Shown one piece after another: positions 12,399 to 20,807 of a stretch of DNA of 64,000 nucleotides. The notes beneath the pieces were generated by a model. It did no database searches. It was given only the letters and a program-made list of their open reading frames with translations, and was not told the origin of the DNA. How positions within the stretch are numbered: position 1 is the stretch's first letter; the number at the start of each line of letters is the position of its first letter. This DNA is from Dissulfurirhabdus thermomarina (GTDB lineage: Bacteria; Desulfobacterota; Dissulfuribacteria; Dissulfuribacterales; Dissulfurirhabdaceae): the NCBI RefSeq assembly GCF_012979235.1, contig NZ_JAATWC010000006.1:1-64000 (forward strand), read 5' to 3'. The position numbers and the translations under genes were made by a program.

Positions 12399-14863
12399 AC
12401 CGCCGGCGCCGGCGTTTGGGTCTGGCGGCCCGGATGACCCTCCCGGCCCTCGTCCTGGTCATCGCCAACACCCTTGCCGTGGGCACCTACGTGGTCCACG
12501 AGGTGAAACGGACGGGCGGCCAGCGGCTGCTGGCCATGGGCCTTGAGACCGCCCGGGCGGCGGCCCGCGAGGCCGCCGGTCTCCGGGAGACTCCCCCGGA
12601 CGCCGTGGTGGCGCGCATCGCCGCGCGGCTGGCCGTGAACGACGACCTCCTCTACGTGGCGCTCCTCGACGCGAGGGGAAAGACCCTGGGCCGTGCCTCC
12701 CGGTCGGGGGCGCCGCTGCCGCCCCCGCTGCCCGGGGAGATTTCCCGTTCGGGGCCTGGGGGCCCGGTCCACCGGCAACTGGCCGCGCCCGGGACCGGGA
12801 CCCGCTACCTCGACATCGCGGCCCCGGTCCAAGGCCCCGGAGAGACCCGCCTGGGCTTCGTCCAGGTGGGAGTGAGCCGGGAAGGCCTCCACCGCCAGGT
12901 CCGGAACATCCTCCTGTCCACGGCCGGGGTCACCCTGGCGCTCCTGGTGCTCGGGGGCCTCGTGCTGCTGCACCTCGGCCGGCGCCTCGCCGCCCCCCTC
13001 CAGGCCCTCATGGACGCCACCCGGGAGGCCGCCGAGGGGCGGTTCGACCGGTCGGTGGCCGTCACGGGCGACGACGAGGTGGGGGAACTCGCCAAGGCCT
13101 TCACGTCCATGCAGGCCCGCCTCCGGAAGACCTTCTCCGAGCTCACCGCCAGCCAGCGCCGCCTGCGCAAGGCCCAGCGCATGGCCCGGATGGGAGACTG
13201 GACATGGATCCCCGAAAACGGCGTTGTCACCTGCTCCGAGAACCTGGCCCGGATGCTGGGACTGCCCCCGGGCGACGCCGTCCTCCCCTACGCCGCCTTC
13301 CTGGAGGCCGTGGCCCCGGAAGACCGGGAGCGGGTGGCGGGCATCCTGGCCGCGGTGGCGCGGGACGGAACCCCCCAGGCCGTCGAGCACCGGCTGAAGG
13401 GCCCGGACGGCCGCTCCTTCCACGTCTTGAACACCGTGGAACCCACGGGCGGCGGCGACGGCCTTCCGCCCGGGGTCATGGGGACCGTCCAGGACATCTC
13501 GGACCGGAAGGCGGCCGAGCGAAAGATACGCCACCTCGCCTACCACGACAACCTCACGGGGCTCGCCAACCGCGCCCTCTTCATGGAGATCCTCGAGACC
13601 TCCGTGGCCCAGGCGAAGCGGAAGGAAGCCCTCTTGGCCGTCCTCTTCGTGGACATCGACAACTTCAAGCGGATCAACGACTCCCTGGGGCCCGAAATCG
13701 GCGACCGCCTGCTGGCCGAGGCGGGCCGCCGCCTGAACGCCTGCGTCCGCACCACCGACCGGATCGCCCGGCCCGAAGCCGAGGAAGACCCGGAACCCTC
13801 GGCGGCCCGCCTCGCCGGGGACGAGTTCACCATCCTCCTGGTGGACCTCGCCTCACCCCAGTCGGCGGCCATCGTGGCCCGGCGGATCCAGGAGGCCCTG
13901 GCGCCCCCCTTCCAGGTGGAGGGACACGAGGTCTACCTCACCGCCAGCATCGGGATCTCGGTCTTCCCCTTCGACGGCCAGGACGCCGCCACGCTCCTCA
14001 AGAACGCCGACACGGCCATGTACGCCGCCAAGGACCAGGGCAAGAACACCTACCAGTACTACACCACGTCCATGACCGCCGACGCCTTCCGGCGGCTCTC
14101 CCTGGAAAACAGCCTTCGCCGGGCCCTGGAACGGGGGGAATTCCTGCTCTACTACCAGCCTCAGGTGGAGCTGGAGACCGAGCGCATCGTGGGGGGCGAG
14201 GCCCTGGTCCGGTGGCGGCACCCGGACATGGGCCTGGTCTCGCCCGCGGAGTTCATCCCGCTGGCCGAGGAGACGGGCCTCATCGTCCCGCTGGGGGCGT
14301 GGGTGCTGGCGGAGGCGGCCCGGCAGGCCAAGGCCTGGATCGACGCGGGGCTCCCGCCGATCCGGGTGGCGGTGAACCTCTCGTCGCGCCAGTTCCGGGA
14401 ACGGGACCTCCGAAAGACCGTCCTCGGGGCCCTGGAGGCGGCCGGCCTGGAGAGCCGCTGGCTGGAGATCGAGATCACCGAGTCCATCCTCATGGAGCGG
14501 GGTGAGGCCGCCGTGGCGCTCCTCCGGGAATTCCGGGAAGCCGGCATCGACGTGGCCATCGACGACTTCGGGACAGGATATTCCTCCCTGGGCTACCTCA
14601 AACACTTCCCGGTCACGTCCCTCAAGATCGACCGGTCCTTCGTGCAGGACATCCCGGCCGATGCCGACGACGCCGCCATCACGGCGGCCATCATCGCCAT
14701 GGCCCACCAGCTGCACCTCAAGGTGGTGGCCGAGGGGGTGGAAGACGCGGCGCAACTCGACTTCCTGCGCCGCCAGGGATGCGACGCCGTCCAGGGCTAC
14801 TACTTCAGCCCGCCGGTTCCCGCCGACGAATTCGCGGGGCTCCTGGCCCGGGAAGCGGCGTGA
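12395..14863 (+). CDS. Membrane GGDEF-EAL protein with HAMP and PAS domains
   Basis: 822 residues. Membrane segments at about 15-35 and 173-195 bracket a periplasmic sensor that shares the [10 protein letters not shown] block with the kinase encoded at 4103. HAMP (195-250) and PAS (262-370) follow, then GGDEF and EAL domains. The cyclase signature is AGDEF at 474-478, acceptable for activity, but an insertion ([12 protein letters not shown]) sits just before it. The EAL site is well kept: EALVRW at 602, NLSSRQF, the [10 protein letters not shown] loop, LKIDR, EGVE. So c-di-GMP synthesis and breakdown are both possible. It overlaps the upstream hybrid kinase by four bases and is the natural output of the YfiR/TonB module. 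The separate frame gives a spurious long reading frame starting further upstream; ATG 12395 is the real start. Confidence 0.92.
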   Translation: MNRRRRRLGLAARMTLPALVLVIANTLAVGTYVVHEVKRTGGQRLLAMGLETARAAAREAAGLRETPPDAVVARIAARLAVNDDLLYVALLDARGKTLGRASRSGAPLPPPLPGEISRSGPGGPVHRQLAAPGTGTRYLDIAAPVQGPGETRLGFVQVGVSREGLHRQVRNILLSTAGVTLALLVLGGLVLLHLGRRLAAPLQALMDATREAAEGRFDRSVAVTGDDEVGELAKAFTSMQARLRKTFSELTASQRRLRKAQRMARMGDWTWIPENGVVTCSENLARMLGLPPGDAVLPYAAFLEAVAPEDRERVAGILAAVARDGTPQAVEHRLKGPDGRSFHVLNTVEPTGGGDGLPPGVMGTVQDISDRKAAERKIRHLAYHDNLTGLANRALFMEILETSVAQAKRKEALLAVLFVDIDNFKRINDSLGPEIGDRLLAEAGRRLNACVRTTDRIARPEAEEDPEPSAARLAGDEFTILLVDLASPQSAAIVARRIQEALAPPFQVEGHEVYLTASIGISVFPFDGQDAATLLKNADTAMYAAKDQGKNTYQYYTTSMTADAFRRLSLENSLRRALERGEFLLYYQPQVELETERIVGGEALVRWRHPDMGLVSPAEFIPLAEETGLIVPLGAWVLAEAARQAKAWIDAGLPPIRVAVNLSSRQFRERDLRKTVLGALEAAGLESRWLEIEITESILMERGEAAVALLREFREAGIDVAIDDFGTGYSSLGYLKHFPVTSLKIDRSFVQDIPADADDAAITAAIIAMAHQLHLKVVAEGVEDAAQLDFLRRQGCDAVQGYYFSPPVPADEFAGLLAREAA

Positions 14864-14884
14864 AGGGACGGGGCCGCGGGGGGA

Positions 14885-15988
14885 TCAGTCCCGGCGCTCG
14901 CCCCGGATGAAGGCCTCCACCATGCGGTAGGCCTCGTCGTCGGGAAACTGCCGGGGCGGGTGCTTCATGAGGTAGGCCGAGGCGGAGACCAGGGGGCCGC
15001 CGATGCCGCGGTCGAGGGCGAGCCGGCAGCAGCGGACGGCGTCGATGGCCACCCCGGCGGAGTTGGGGGAATCCTCCACGGAGAGCCTGAGCTCGAGGTT
15101 CATGGGCACGTCCCCGAAGAGCCGGCCCTCCATCCGGATGAAGCAGACCTTGTTGTCGTTCTGCCAGGCCACGTAGTCACTGGGGCCCACGTGGATGTTC
15201 TCGTCGGCCAGCCGGTGGGCCGCCACGGCCTGGACCGCCTCCGTCTTGGACTCCTTCTTGGAGGCCAGGCGCGCCCGGTTGAGCATGTTGAGAAAATCCG
15301 TGTTGCCCCCGGTATTCAGCTGGTACGTCCGGTCCAGGCGGACGCCCCGCTTGCGGAAGAGGTCGGTGAGGGTCCGGTGGGTGATGGTGGCCCCGAGCTG
15401 CGCCTTGATGTCGTCGCCCACGATGGGGAGCCCTGCGGCCTCGAACCGCCGGGCCCACTCCGGGTCGCTGGCGATGAAGACGGGCATGTTGTTCACGAAG
15501 GCCACCCCCGCCTCGAGGGCGCACTCGGCATAGAACCGCACCGCCTGCTCGGAGCCCACCGGGAGGTAGTTCAAGAGGATCTCCGCCCCGGACTCCCGGA
15601 GGACCCGGACGACCTCGTCCCTGTCGGGCTCGGGCGCCTCGGCCAGGAGGAAGGTCCGCTCGGGGGGATAATCCTTCATGTGCTCGGAAAAGCCGTCGAG
15701 CACGCGGCCCATGCGGACGGTGACGCCGGTCTTGGGAAGGTCGGGGCAGAAGACGGCGGTGCAGTTCGGCGGCGCGAAGACGGCCTCGGCGACGTCGCGG
15801 CCCACCTTGCGGGCGTCGATGTCGAAGGCGGCCACCACCTCGATGTCGCCGGGGGCATAGCCCCCGATCTCCCAGTGCATGAGCCCGATGGCCCGGCCGG
15901 GATCGGCGTTCCGGTAGTAGTGGATGCCCTGGATCAAGGAGCTGGCGCAGTTACCCACGCCGGCCACGGCTATCCGGATCGGCTTCAT
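14885..15988 (-). CDS. ino1: Inositol-3-phosphate synthase
   Basis: 367 residues, matching the compact archaeal/actinobacterial form of myo-inositol-1-phosphate synthase (eukaryotic enzymes are over 500). It begins [20 protein letters not shown], the NAD-binding loop, and later has [17 protein letters not shown] and [14 protein letters not shown], which are family signatures around the active site. It converts glucose 6-phosphate to inositol 3-phosphate using bound NAD. Products could feed phosphatidylinositol lipids or the compatible solute di-myo-inositol phosphate of thermophiles; no partner gene in the window decides between them. The gene converges with the GGDEF-EAL gene, 21 bp apart, and is probably transcribed alone from the 285-bp spacer upstream. 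Confidence 0.93.
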   Translation of the reverse strand: MKPIRIAVAGVGNCASSLIQGIHYYRNADPGRAIGLMHWEIGGYAPGDIEVVAAFDIDARKVGRDVAEAVFAPPNCTAVFCPDLPKTGVTVRMGRVLDGFSEHMKDYPPERTFLLAEAPEPDRDEVVRVLRESGAEILLNYLPVGSEQAVRFYAECALEAGVAFVNNMPVFIASDPEWARRFEAAGLPIVGDDIKAQLGATITHRTLTDLFRKRGVRLDRTYQLNTGGNTDFLNMLNRARLASKKESKTEAVQAVAAHRLADENIHVGPSDYVAWQNDNKVCFIRMEGRLFGDVPMNLELRLSVEDSPNSAGVAIDAVRCCRLALDRGIGGPLVSASAYLMKHPPRQFPDDEAYRMVEAFIRGERRD

Positions 15989-16070
15989 TCGAGCGGTACC
16001 TCCGAAGCGGCTGGCGGCCCGAGACGACAGGGCGCCCTCCTCTGGGGCCCCGCCGGGCGGCCGGGGCCGC

Positions 16071-16099
16071 GGCGGCCTTCACCGGAGATGAAGGCCGCC
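16071..16099. repeat. 11-bp perfect inverted repeat upstream of ino1
   Basis: GGCGGCCTTCA (16071-16081) and TGAAGGCCGCC (16089-16099) can form a hairpin with a 7-nt loop. It lies 83 bp upstream of the ino1 start and downstream of the FeoB-associated gene, both on the minus strand. No T-run follows on either strand, so it is not a classical terminator; an operator or leader hairpin is possible. Confidence 0.4.
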
Positions 16100-16273
16100 A
16101 CGAGACAAGCCTGGGTGGAAACTCGGCACAGACCGCCGGGGGCACGGCATCCGCATTCCACGGCGGCGCGACCGGCCGCCCCCGCACCGTCCCTCGACGA
16201 TCGAGCTCAATAGATAGCACCTGGGGCGACGTCCGCCAAGGGGGCGGCCCGATTTTCCCGGCCCCGGCGCCCC

Positions 16274-16474
16274 TCAGGCATCCGGGGGAGACGGCCCGCC
16301 GCCCGGGCCGGGGCACTGGGGGGCGTCGTCTCCCTCGGGATGGCCGGCATAGGTGCAGCCCTGGCATGAGTCGGCGCACCCGCAGGCCCCGCCCCGGAGC
16401 GACCGGTAGATCCGCACGGCCAGCCAGGCCGCGCACAACCCGAAGAGGGTCCAGACCACCACTTCCTGCCACAT
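16274..16474 (-). CDS. FeoB-associated Cys-rich membrane peptide
   Basis: 66 residues: one N-terminal membrane segment (about 4-24, VVVWTLFGLCAAWLAVRIY) and a cytoplasmic tail rich in cysteine (GACGCADSCQGCTYAG). This matches the FeoB_associated family (also called FeoC-like or virus-attachment p12 annotations), normally found behind feoB in ferrous-iron uptake operons. Here there is no feoA-feoB pair, but a Fur-FeoA fusion and another Fur are encoded 3-4 kb away. The start is ATG 16472-16474. It may be an orphan working with a FeoB encoded elsewhere. Confidence 0.8.
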   Translation of the reverse strand: MWQEVVVWTLFGLCAAWLAVRIYRSLRGGACGCADSCQGCTYAGHPEGDDAPQCPGPGGGPSPPDA

Positions 16475-16585
16475 GACTCGGGCCTCCCGGCGGGGCCGGG
16501 CCCGGACGGCGGGACCGGCCCCGTGTTCATACCAAGATTATGGGCCGCCCGGGGTCCCAAGGGAACCCCCGCCGCCGCATCCAGG

Positions 16586-17932
16586 TCAGAAATCGACCTG
16601 CCCGCGCAGCCCGAAGATCCAGACGTTGTCCGCCGCGAAGGACCCGCCGGGGTTCTCGATCCACTGGAGATCCGCCGTGGTGGCCAGGTGGGCGTTCCAG
16701 GCGTACCGGTAGTAGGCCTCCACGTACCGCTCGTCGGCCGGGTTGCGGGTGGATTGCGCGAAGTCCCGGGTGAGAAGCGCCTGGCCCCAGGCCACGCCGA
16801 GGGCGTCGCCGGGCCGGTTCCAGGGGGTGCCGGAGAGGCTCAGCCCCGCGGAATAGACCTCCTCCACGGGGATGGGCGCCCACATGGCGGCATCGGCGTC
16901 CCAGGCGGCGAGATCGTCCAGGGTCCGGCTGTAGCGGGCGAAGAGCACCAGGCCATCGGCCAGCTCCTGGTCGAGGCTCACCCCCCAGCCGTAGAGGGGC
17001 TCGTCCGCCCGCTGGTCCGCCCGGGTGGGGGCGGCGTTGACCAGCGGCAGGAGGCGGTTCTTGACGTGGCGGCGCTCGTCCCACCACCCGTAGAGGCGGT
17101 AGGTGCCCTTGCGACCGAAGGGGGCGGCGCTCACGGCGGCCTGGGCCGCCACGAACCCCTTGCTGAAGATGTCTTCCCAGAGGTGGCCGTGCTCGTTGTT
17201 GGCCGAGGCGCCGATGAGGCGGAACTCCAGAAAATCCGCCGGGGCCAGGGCCACCATGGCCGCCGGGGCGTAGAAGTCGTCGGGTTCCGGGACGGTGAGC
17301 CCCATGCTCTTCACGAAGATGTTGGAGAGGAACTGGGTGGTCTCGTCGCCGGCCGCCGCGTTCTGGTCGAAGAGGGTGCTCACGTCCATCTTGCCGACGT
17401 CGAAGGTGAGGCGGCCGCCGAGGAGCCGGGCCTCGTAGTAGGCCTCGGAGATGGTGAGGTCCGCCTGGTTGGCGTTGTTCAGGGTGGCGTAGGCGTCGTA
17501 GTTCGGGACGCTGAAGGAAGGGACGTTGTCGTTGACTCCCTCGCCGTCGCCCCCCTCGAGGTGCACCACGACGGTGCCGAGGCCGTCGAGGTCGGCCTCG
17601 AGCCCGAGGTCCAGGGTATAGGTCCCGTCGGCATGGTTGCCGCCGTCGGGGTTGTTGTCGGCGTTTCCGGCCGTCGCCTGCACCACCGTGGTGACGCCTC
17701 CGCTCAGGCGGATCCGGTCCGTCCAGGCGGGCCCCGCCTCCGCCGCGTCTCCGGCGGGCGCCTCCCGCCGCTCCAGCCTTTCCACCCGGTCGAGCAACTC
17801 ACGGTTGCGCTCCTCGAGGCGCCGGACGTCCCGGGAAAGCTCGTCCACCGTGGCGGCCCGGACCACCGCCGGCCCGAGGGCGAGCAGCACCGCGGCCGCC
17901 GCCCAGAAGATTCCCCTCGTTGCACGTCTCAT
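16586..17932 (-). CDS. Outer-membrane porin, OprB/carbohydrate-porin-like
   Basis: 448 residues from ATG 17930-17932, which follows GGGAG; an upstream in-frame start is less likely. A signal peptide ends near AAT, then a short coiled coil (VDELSRDVRRLEERNRELLDRVERLERR) precedes a beta-barrel of alternating residues ending in phenylalanine (GQVDF). The pattern IRLSGGVTTVVQATAGN, GDGEGVNDNVPSF, DVGKMDVSTLFDQNAAAGDETTQFLSN fits OprB-type porins, which also occur in metal and corrinoid contexts. The gene lies 105 bp downstream of cbiK on the same strand and probably shares its riboswitch-controlled transcript. Substrate unknown; cobalt, corrinoid or precursor passage is only suggested by the location. 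Confidence 0.82.
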   Translation of the reverse strand: MRRATRGIFWAAAAVLLALGPAVVRAATVDELSRDVRRLEERNRELLDRVERLERREAPAGDAAEAGPAWTDRIRLSGGVTTVVQATAGNADNNPDGGNHADGTYTLDLGLEADLDGLGTVVVHLEGGDGEGVNDNVPSFSVPNYDAYATLNNANQADLTISEAYYEARLLGGRLTFDVGKMDVSTLFDQNAAAGDETTQFLSNIFVKSMGLTVPEPDDFYAPAAMVALAPADFLEFRLIGASANNEHGHLWEDIFSKGFVAAQAAVSAAPFGRKGTYRLYGWWDERRHVKNRLLPLVNAAPTRADQRADEPLYGWGVSLDQELADGLVLFARYSRTLDDLAAWDADAAMWAPIPVEEVYSAGLSLSGTPWNRPGDALGVAWGQALLTRDFAQSTRNPADERYVEAYYRYAWNAHLATTADLQWIENPGGSFAADNVWIFGLRGQVDF

Positions 17933-17953
17933 CGCTCCCTTTCCTCCCTGCAT

Positions 17954-17976
17954 CCCGCGGGACGGGGTCCCGCGGG
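17954..17976 (-). repeat. Intercistronic GC hairpin between cbiK and porin gene
   Basis: CCCGCGGGAC (17954-17963) and GTCCCGCGGG (17967-17976) form a perfect 10-bp stem with a 3-nt loop. It ends 21 bp before the porin start codon and has no T-run, so it is not an intrinsic terminator. It could protect an mRNA end, mark processing between cbiK and porin, or influence porin translation. Confidence 0.4.
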
Positions 17977-18037
17977 TCTTCCGGCGCGGGTGGCGCCGCC
18001 GTTTTCGCCGAATCCGGCCAAGCCCCGGGCCCGCCGC

Positions 18038-18991
18038 CTACCAGCGGGGGAAGTCCCGGAGCGCCTGCCGGATGTGTTCCACGAGGATCTCGGCGGTGAC
18101 GTCGTAGAGCCCGAGGCCCTTGTAGAGGACCTTCCCGCCCAGCTTCACGGTGGGACAGTCGACGACCTTCCCGGCCCGGCGAAGTTCCTCGGCCCAGGAG
18201 GCTTCCTCTCCTTCCCCGGCGGCCTCTCCCATGATGTCGTTCATGACGTGGTCGCCGGCGACGAGCATGAAGGGGACGATCCGGACGCGCCGGCCGGGAT
18301 GGGCCTTGGCGCGGTCCAGGGCGTCCTTCCGATCCGGAACGCCCTCCACGCTCCCGAGGTAGACGTTGGGGTAGCGGGCATGGATCCAGCGGTCCAGGGC
18401 CAGGTAGACCGCCGTGGACGGGGCGTAGTAGGTGTTCGGCGTCCCGTGGCCGGCCAGGACCACGCACCCCTCGTCGGGTGCCGGAAACTCCCGCTCCAGC
18501 ACGGCGAACACCCGCGCCGCGTCCTCCCACGTGGCGAGCAGCGGCTCCCCGACGGCCACCTGGAGCCCCTCCATCCGGGCCTGGCGCTGCATGTGGACGT
18601 ATTCACCCCCCGGAAAGACGTGCATGGACTGCACCACCACCTGGCGGACCCCCTCGGCCTGGAGGGCCGCGAGGACCTCGGGGAGGCTCCTGAGCCGATC
18701 GGCGTCCGCCCGCCGGCGGTTCACCTTCTCGCGGATGATCCGGGAGGTGAAGGCCCAGCGGACCTCGTGGCCCGGAAAGGCCGCCCGGATCCGGCGGTCC
18801 AGGACGTCGAAGGTGGCTCGGGCCGTGGTGCTGGTCCCGAAGGCGGCGAGCACGATGGCGGGCTTGACGGGCGCGTACCGGGGCTTGAGAAAACGCACCA
18901 CCCCGCCGGTCTCCCCCCGGGCGGCCCCGCCCGCCGCGGCCAGGAGCAGCACCGCCGTCGCCATGGCCAAGATACCCTTTGCGGTCCTCAT
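18038..18991 (-). CDS. cbiK: Periplasmic CbiK-type sirohydrochlorin cobaltochelatase
   Basis: 317 residues. A clear signal peptide (about 1-28) shows export, as for the periplasmic CbiK of Desulfovibrio. The chelatase core has IVLAAFGTSTTARATFD, SMHVFPGGEYVHM, VVLAGHGTPNTYY (catalytic His) and FMLVAGDHVMNDIMG (second His). The family inserts Co2+ (or Fe2+) into sirohydrochlorin in the anaerobic B12 or siroheme routes; exported members have been proposed to act in metal or heme transport instead. The start is ATG 18989-18991, eight bases after AAAGGAG; an upstream in-frame start would hide the signal peptide. It lies directly below a cobalamin riboswitch and terminator, so expression should fall when cobalamin is plentiful. 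Confidence 0.93.
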   Translation of the reverse strand: MRTAKGILAMATAVLLLAAAGGAARGETGGVVRFLKPRYAPVKPAIVLAAFGTSTTARATFDVLDRRIRAAFPGHEVRWAFTSRIIREKVNRRRADADRLRSLPEVLAALQAEGVRQVVVQSMHVFPGGEYVHMQRQARMEGLQVAVGEPLLATWEDAARVFAVLEREFPAPDEGCVVLAGHGTPNTYYAPSTAVYLALDRWIHARYPNVYLGSVEGVPDRKDALDRAKAHPGRRVRIVPFMLVAGDHVMNDIMGEAAGEGEEASWAEELRRAGKVVDCPTVKLGGKVLYKGLGLYDVTAEILVEHIRQALRDFPRW

Positions 18992-19052
18992 CTCGTGGAC
19001 TCCTTTCTCCTCCGGCCCCGGGAGACCCCACCCGGCCGACCCGCTTGGCACG

Positions 19053-19085
19053 AAAAAACCCCGAGTCCCTCGTCAGGACCCGGGG
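19053..19085 (-). terminator. Intrinsic terminator, expression platform of the cobalamin riboswitch
   Basis: Read on the minus strand, CCCCGGGTCC and GGACTCGGGG (plus 76-85 and 59-68 of 19000) form a 10-bp stem with one G-U pair and a 7-nt loop, followed by six T (plus 19053-19058). It sits between the aptamer and the cbiK start codon, 62 bp upstream of that codon. This is the position expected for transcription attenuation. Confidence 0.85.
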
Positions 19086-19109
19086 CGTGCCCGCTCGCGC
19101 CGTCCAGGT

Positions 19110-19330
19110 GTCTCACCGCGGCGCCGGGGGCCTCGCCGGCGCCGCCGCGTGGCCGCTTCCGGGTATCCTGGCTCGTGGATCACCCGACCGGCCGCGCCTT
19201 CCCATCCCTTCACCCGGACAGTGGCATCCGCGGCCGTCGTCCCCACTCACAGTGGCGGGCCCGCTCCGGATTTGCACCGGATTCCCCGGCGGCCCCGAAG
19301 GGCCGAAGGCGGCATACGAATTTTCAAATG
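19110..19330 (-). ncRNA. Cobalamin riboswitch aptamer upstream of cbiK
   Basis: On the minus strand, in order, are the conserved blocks of the adenosylcobalamin aptamer: GGGGAATCCGGTGCAAATCC, GAGCGGGCCCGCCACTGTGA (B12 box), GATGCCACTGTCC, GGGAAGGCGC and GAGCCAGGATACC. The block order and spacing fit the Rfam cobalamin class; the limits given are approximate. A terminator follows at 19053-19085 and cbiK begins at 18991. Ligand binding should favour the terminator and shut off cbiK and, by read-through, the porin gene. Confidence 0.95.
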
Positions 19331-19359
19331 GTGTTACCATGGCCGGGCCGGTGGGTCAA
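19331..19359 (-). promoter_or_regulatory. Candidate sigma-70 promoter of the riboswitch transcript
   Basis: On the minus strand TTGACC (plus 19354-19359) and TAACAC (plus 19331-19336) are 17 bp apart. Transcription would start just before the aptamer. The -35 box overlaps the stop codon of the upstream fur-feoA gene. Only the hexamers are seen; read-through from fur-feoA is an alternative because no terminator separates the two. Confidence 0.5.
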
Positions 19360-20156
19360 CCCCCCTGCCCGGTCCCGGCACCGGAACCCCTGGGGACCTC
19401 GGGCCGGGCCGGGGCGACGTGGACCTTCTCGGCGAGACCGAGCCCCACGGCCAGCCGCACGCCACCGCGGCTCACGATGACCGGGCCGGCGTTGTTGACC
19501 ACCTCCACCTCGTCGCCGACGGACAGCCCCATGGCCGCGAGCCGCCCCTGGACGTTGGCGCCCCCGGCGAAGCCCACCACCCGGACCTTCTCGCCGCAGG
19601 CGGCCTCGTGGAGGGGAAGCGTACCCGCCGCCAGGCCGGCGGCGCACCGGCGGCAGAGGCCGTAGATCACCAGGCGGTGCCGGAAGGGCAGGAAGGCGTA
19701 GCGGCGGGTCACGTCCTCCTGGCAGGCCTCGAGCCGGGGCTCGAAGAACTCCTCCACGGCCCCGCACCGGGTGCACATGAGGTGGTCGTGGTGGCTGCCC
19801 ACGTGGAGGTGCTCGTAGTAGACCTTCTTGCCGTTGAGCTTGATCTTCTGGGCGATGCCGAACCGGCAGAAGCGCTCCAGGGCGCAGGTCACCGTGGCCA
19901 GATCGATCCGGACGCCCCGCTCGGCCAGCCTGGCCTGCACCTCCTCGGCCGCGAGATGCCCCTCGGTGTCGAGAAAGAGGTCCAGCACGAGGCGCCCCTC
20001 CCGGGAGAGGTCCTCGCCCATCTCGCCGAGCAGGCGGAGGAATTCCTCCCGCTCGTTCTCGTGGAGGCTGCCGTCCCGCCGGCCGGGGCCGCCGCCGGAA
20101 CGACACGCCCTCCCCCCGCCGCCGCGGAACATGTGTCGAAGCCAGCCTGGCACCAT
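19356..20156 (-). CDS. Fur-family regulator fused to a FeoA domain
   Basis: 266 residues. After a 35-residue glycine-rich start comes a Fur-type domain (about 35-172): winged helix, VYYEHLHVGSHHDHLMCTRC metal site, and CxxC pairs at 128-131 and 168-171. Residues about 183-250 (CGEKVRVVGFAGGANVQGRLAAMGLSVGDEVEV..GPVIVSRGGVRLAVG..LAEKVHV) are a complete FeoA/SH3-like domain, normally a separate small protein of ferrous-iron uptake. ATG 20156 follows GGGAGG. It is divergent from a second fur gene and upstream of the riboswitch/cbiK unit. The fusion suggests an iron or metal sensor that also contacts FeoB or uses FeoA as a dimer or corepressor domain, as in DtxR-family C-termini. That role is inference; the metal is unknown. 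Confidence 0.88.
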   Translation of the reverse strand: MVPGWLRHMFRGGGGRACRSGGGPGRRDGSLHENEREEFLRLLGEMGEDLSREGRLVLDLFLDTEGHLAAEEVQARLAERGVRIDLATVTCALERFCRFGIAQKIKLNGKKVYYEHLHVGSHHDHLMCTRCGAVEEFFEPRLEACQEDVTRRYAFLPFRHRLVIYGLCRRCAAGLAAGTLPLHEAACGEKVRVVGFAGGANVQGRLAAMGLSVGDEVEVVNNAGPVIVSRGGVRLAVGLGLAEKVHVAPARPEVPRGSGAGTGQGG

Positions 20157-20193
20157 GGCCGCATCCTCCCGTGACTATCGCTATTGAGTTTCA

Positions 20194-20213
20194 GGAATAT
20201 TTCGAACCATTCC
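20194..20213. promoter_or_regulatory. Operator-like palindrome between divergent fur genes
   Basis: GGAAT (20194-20198) and ATTCC (20209-20213) are symmetric around a central TTCGAA (20201-20206), giving a 20-bp dyad with 8 of 10 pairs matched. It lies 37 bp above the fur-feoA start and is AT-rich relative to its surroundings. An autoregulatory site for one of the two Fur proteins is plausible, although it does not match the classical Fur box. Confidence 0.4.
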
Positions 20214-20269
20214 CACTTTAAGGAGATTCACCGCCCCGCGCAAGGGCGAGGGGAGCCTTCAAACCGGTA

Positions 20270-20299
20270 TTGACCGCACCGGAGCCCACCTGCTAAAAA
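20270..20299 (+). promoter_or_regulatory. Candidate promoter of the second fur gene
   Basis: TTGACC at 20270-20275 and TAAAAA at 20294-20299 with 18 bp between them, 44 bp upstream of the ATG at 20343. Hexamer match only. Confidence 0.4.
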
Positions 20300-20342
20300 G
20301 CAATCGAGATCCTTTTTCAACAAACACCGCGCCCGCACCCCC

Positions 20343-20807
20343 ATGGACGAACTCGAGATCTTCCGGGACTTCATCCGCCGAAAGGGCCTCCGCTACACCC
20401 CGGAGCGGGAGCGGATCATCCGGGAGATCTTCGCCACCCACGACCACTTCGATGTCGAGACCCTCTACCTCGGCATGCGGCGCAAGGGCCACCGGGTCTC
20501 CAAGGCCTCCATCTACCGCCTGCTCCCCTTGCTCATCGAGGCCGGGCTCGTCCAGGAGGTCTTCTTCGAAGACGGCCACATGCACTACGAGCACATCTAC
20601 GGGCACGACCACCACTGCCACCTCCGGTGCACGCAGTGCCGGCGCATCGAGGAATTCACCGATCCGGCCCTCGAGGATGTGGAGCGGCGGCTCGCGGAGC
20701 GTTTCGGCTACCGGGTCCAGGGACACAAGCTGGAGGTGCTGGGGCTCTGCCCGGCCTGCCGCGAGCGCCAAAGACGCCGGAGCGGCACCGGAACGCCGGC
20801 GCCGTGA
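20343..20807 (+). CDS. Fur-family transcriptional regulator
   Basis: 154 residues: N-terminal winged helix (LRYTPERERIIREIF, VSKASIYRLLPLLIEAGLV), the histidine-rich GHDHHCHLRCTQC segment and CxxC pairs at 96-99 and 136-139 for structural zinc. These identify a Fur/Zur/PerR-type metal-dependent repressor; the sensed metal cannot be told from sequence alone. It is divergent from the Fur-FeoA gene across 186 bp, so the two regulators probably cross- or autoregulate. Its stop overlaps the trmL start (GTGA), so trmL is translationally coupled to it. Confidence 0.92.
   Translation: MDELEIFRDFIRRKGLRYTPERERIIREIFATHDHFDVETLYLGMRRKGHRVSKASIYRLLPLLIEAGLVQEVFFEDGHMHYEHIYGHDHHCHLRCTQCRRIEEFTDPALEDVERRLAERFGYRVQGHKLEVLGLCPACRERQRRRSGTGTPAP

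Noticed and set aside
16071-16099. Terminator for the FeoB-associated gene
   Set aside because: The stem has no T-run on the minus strand, so it is kept only as an inverted repeat.
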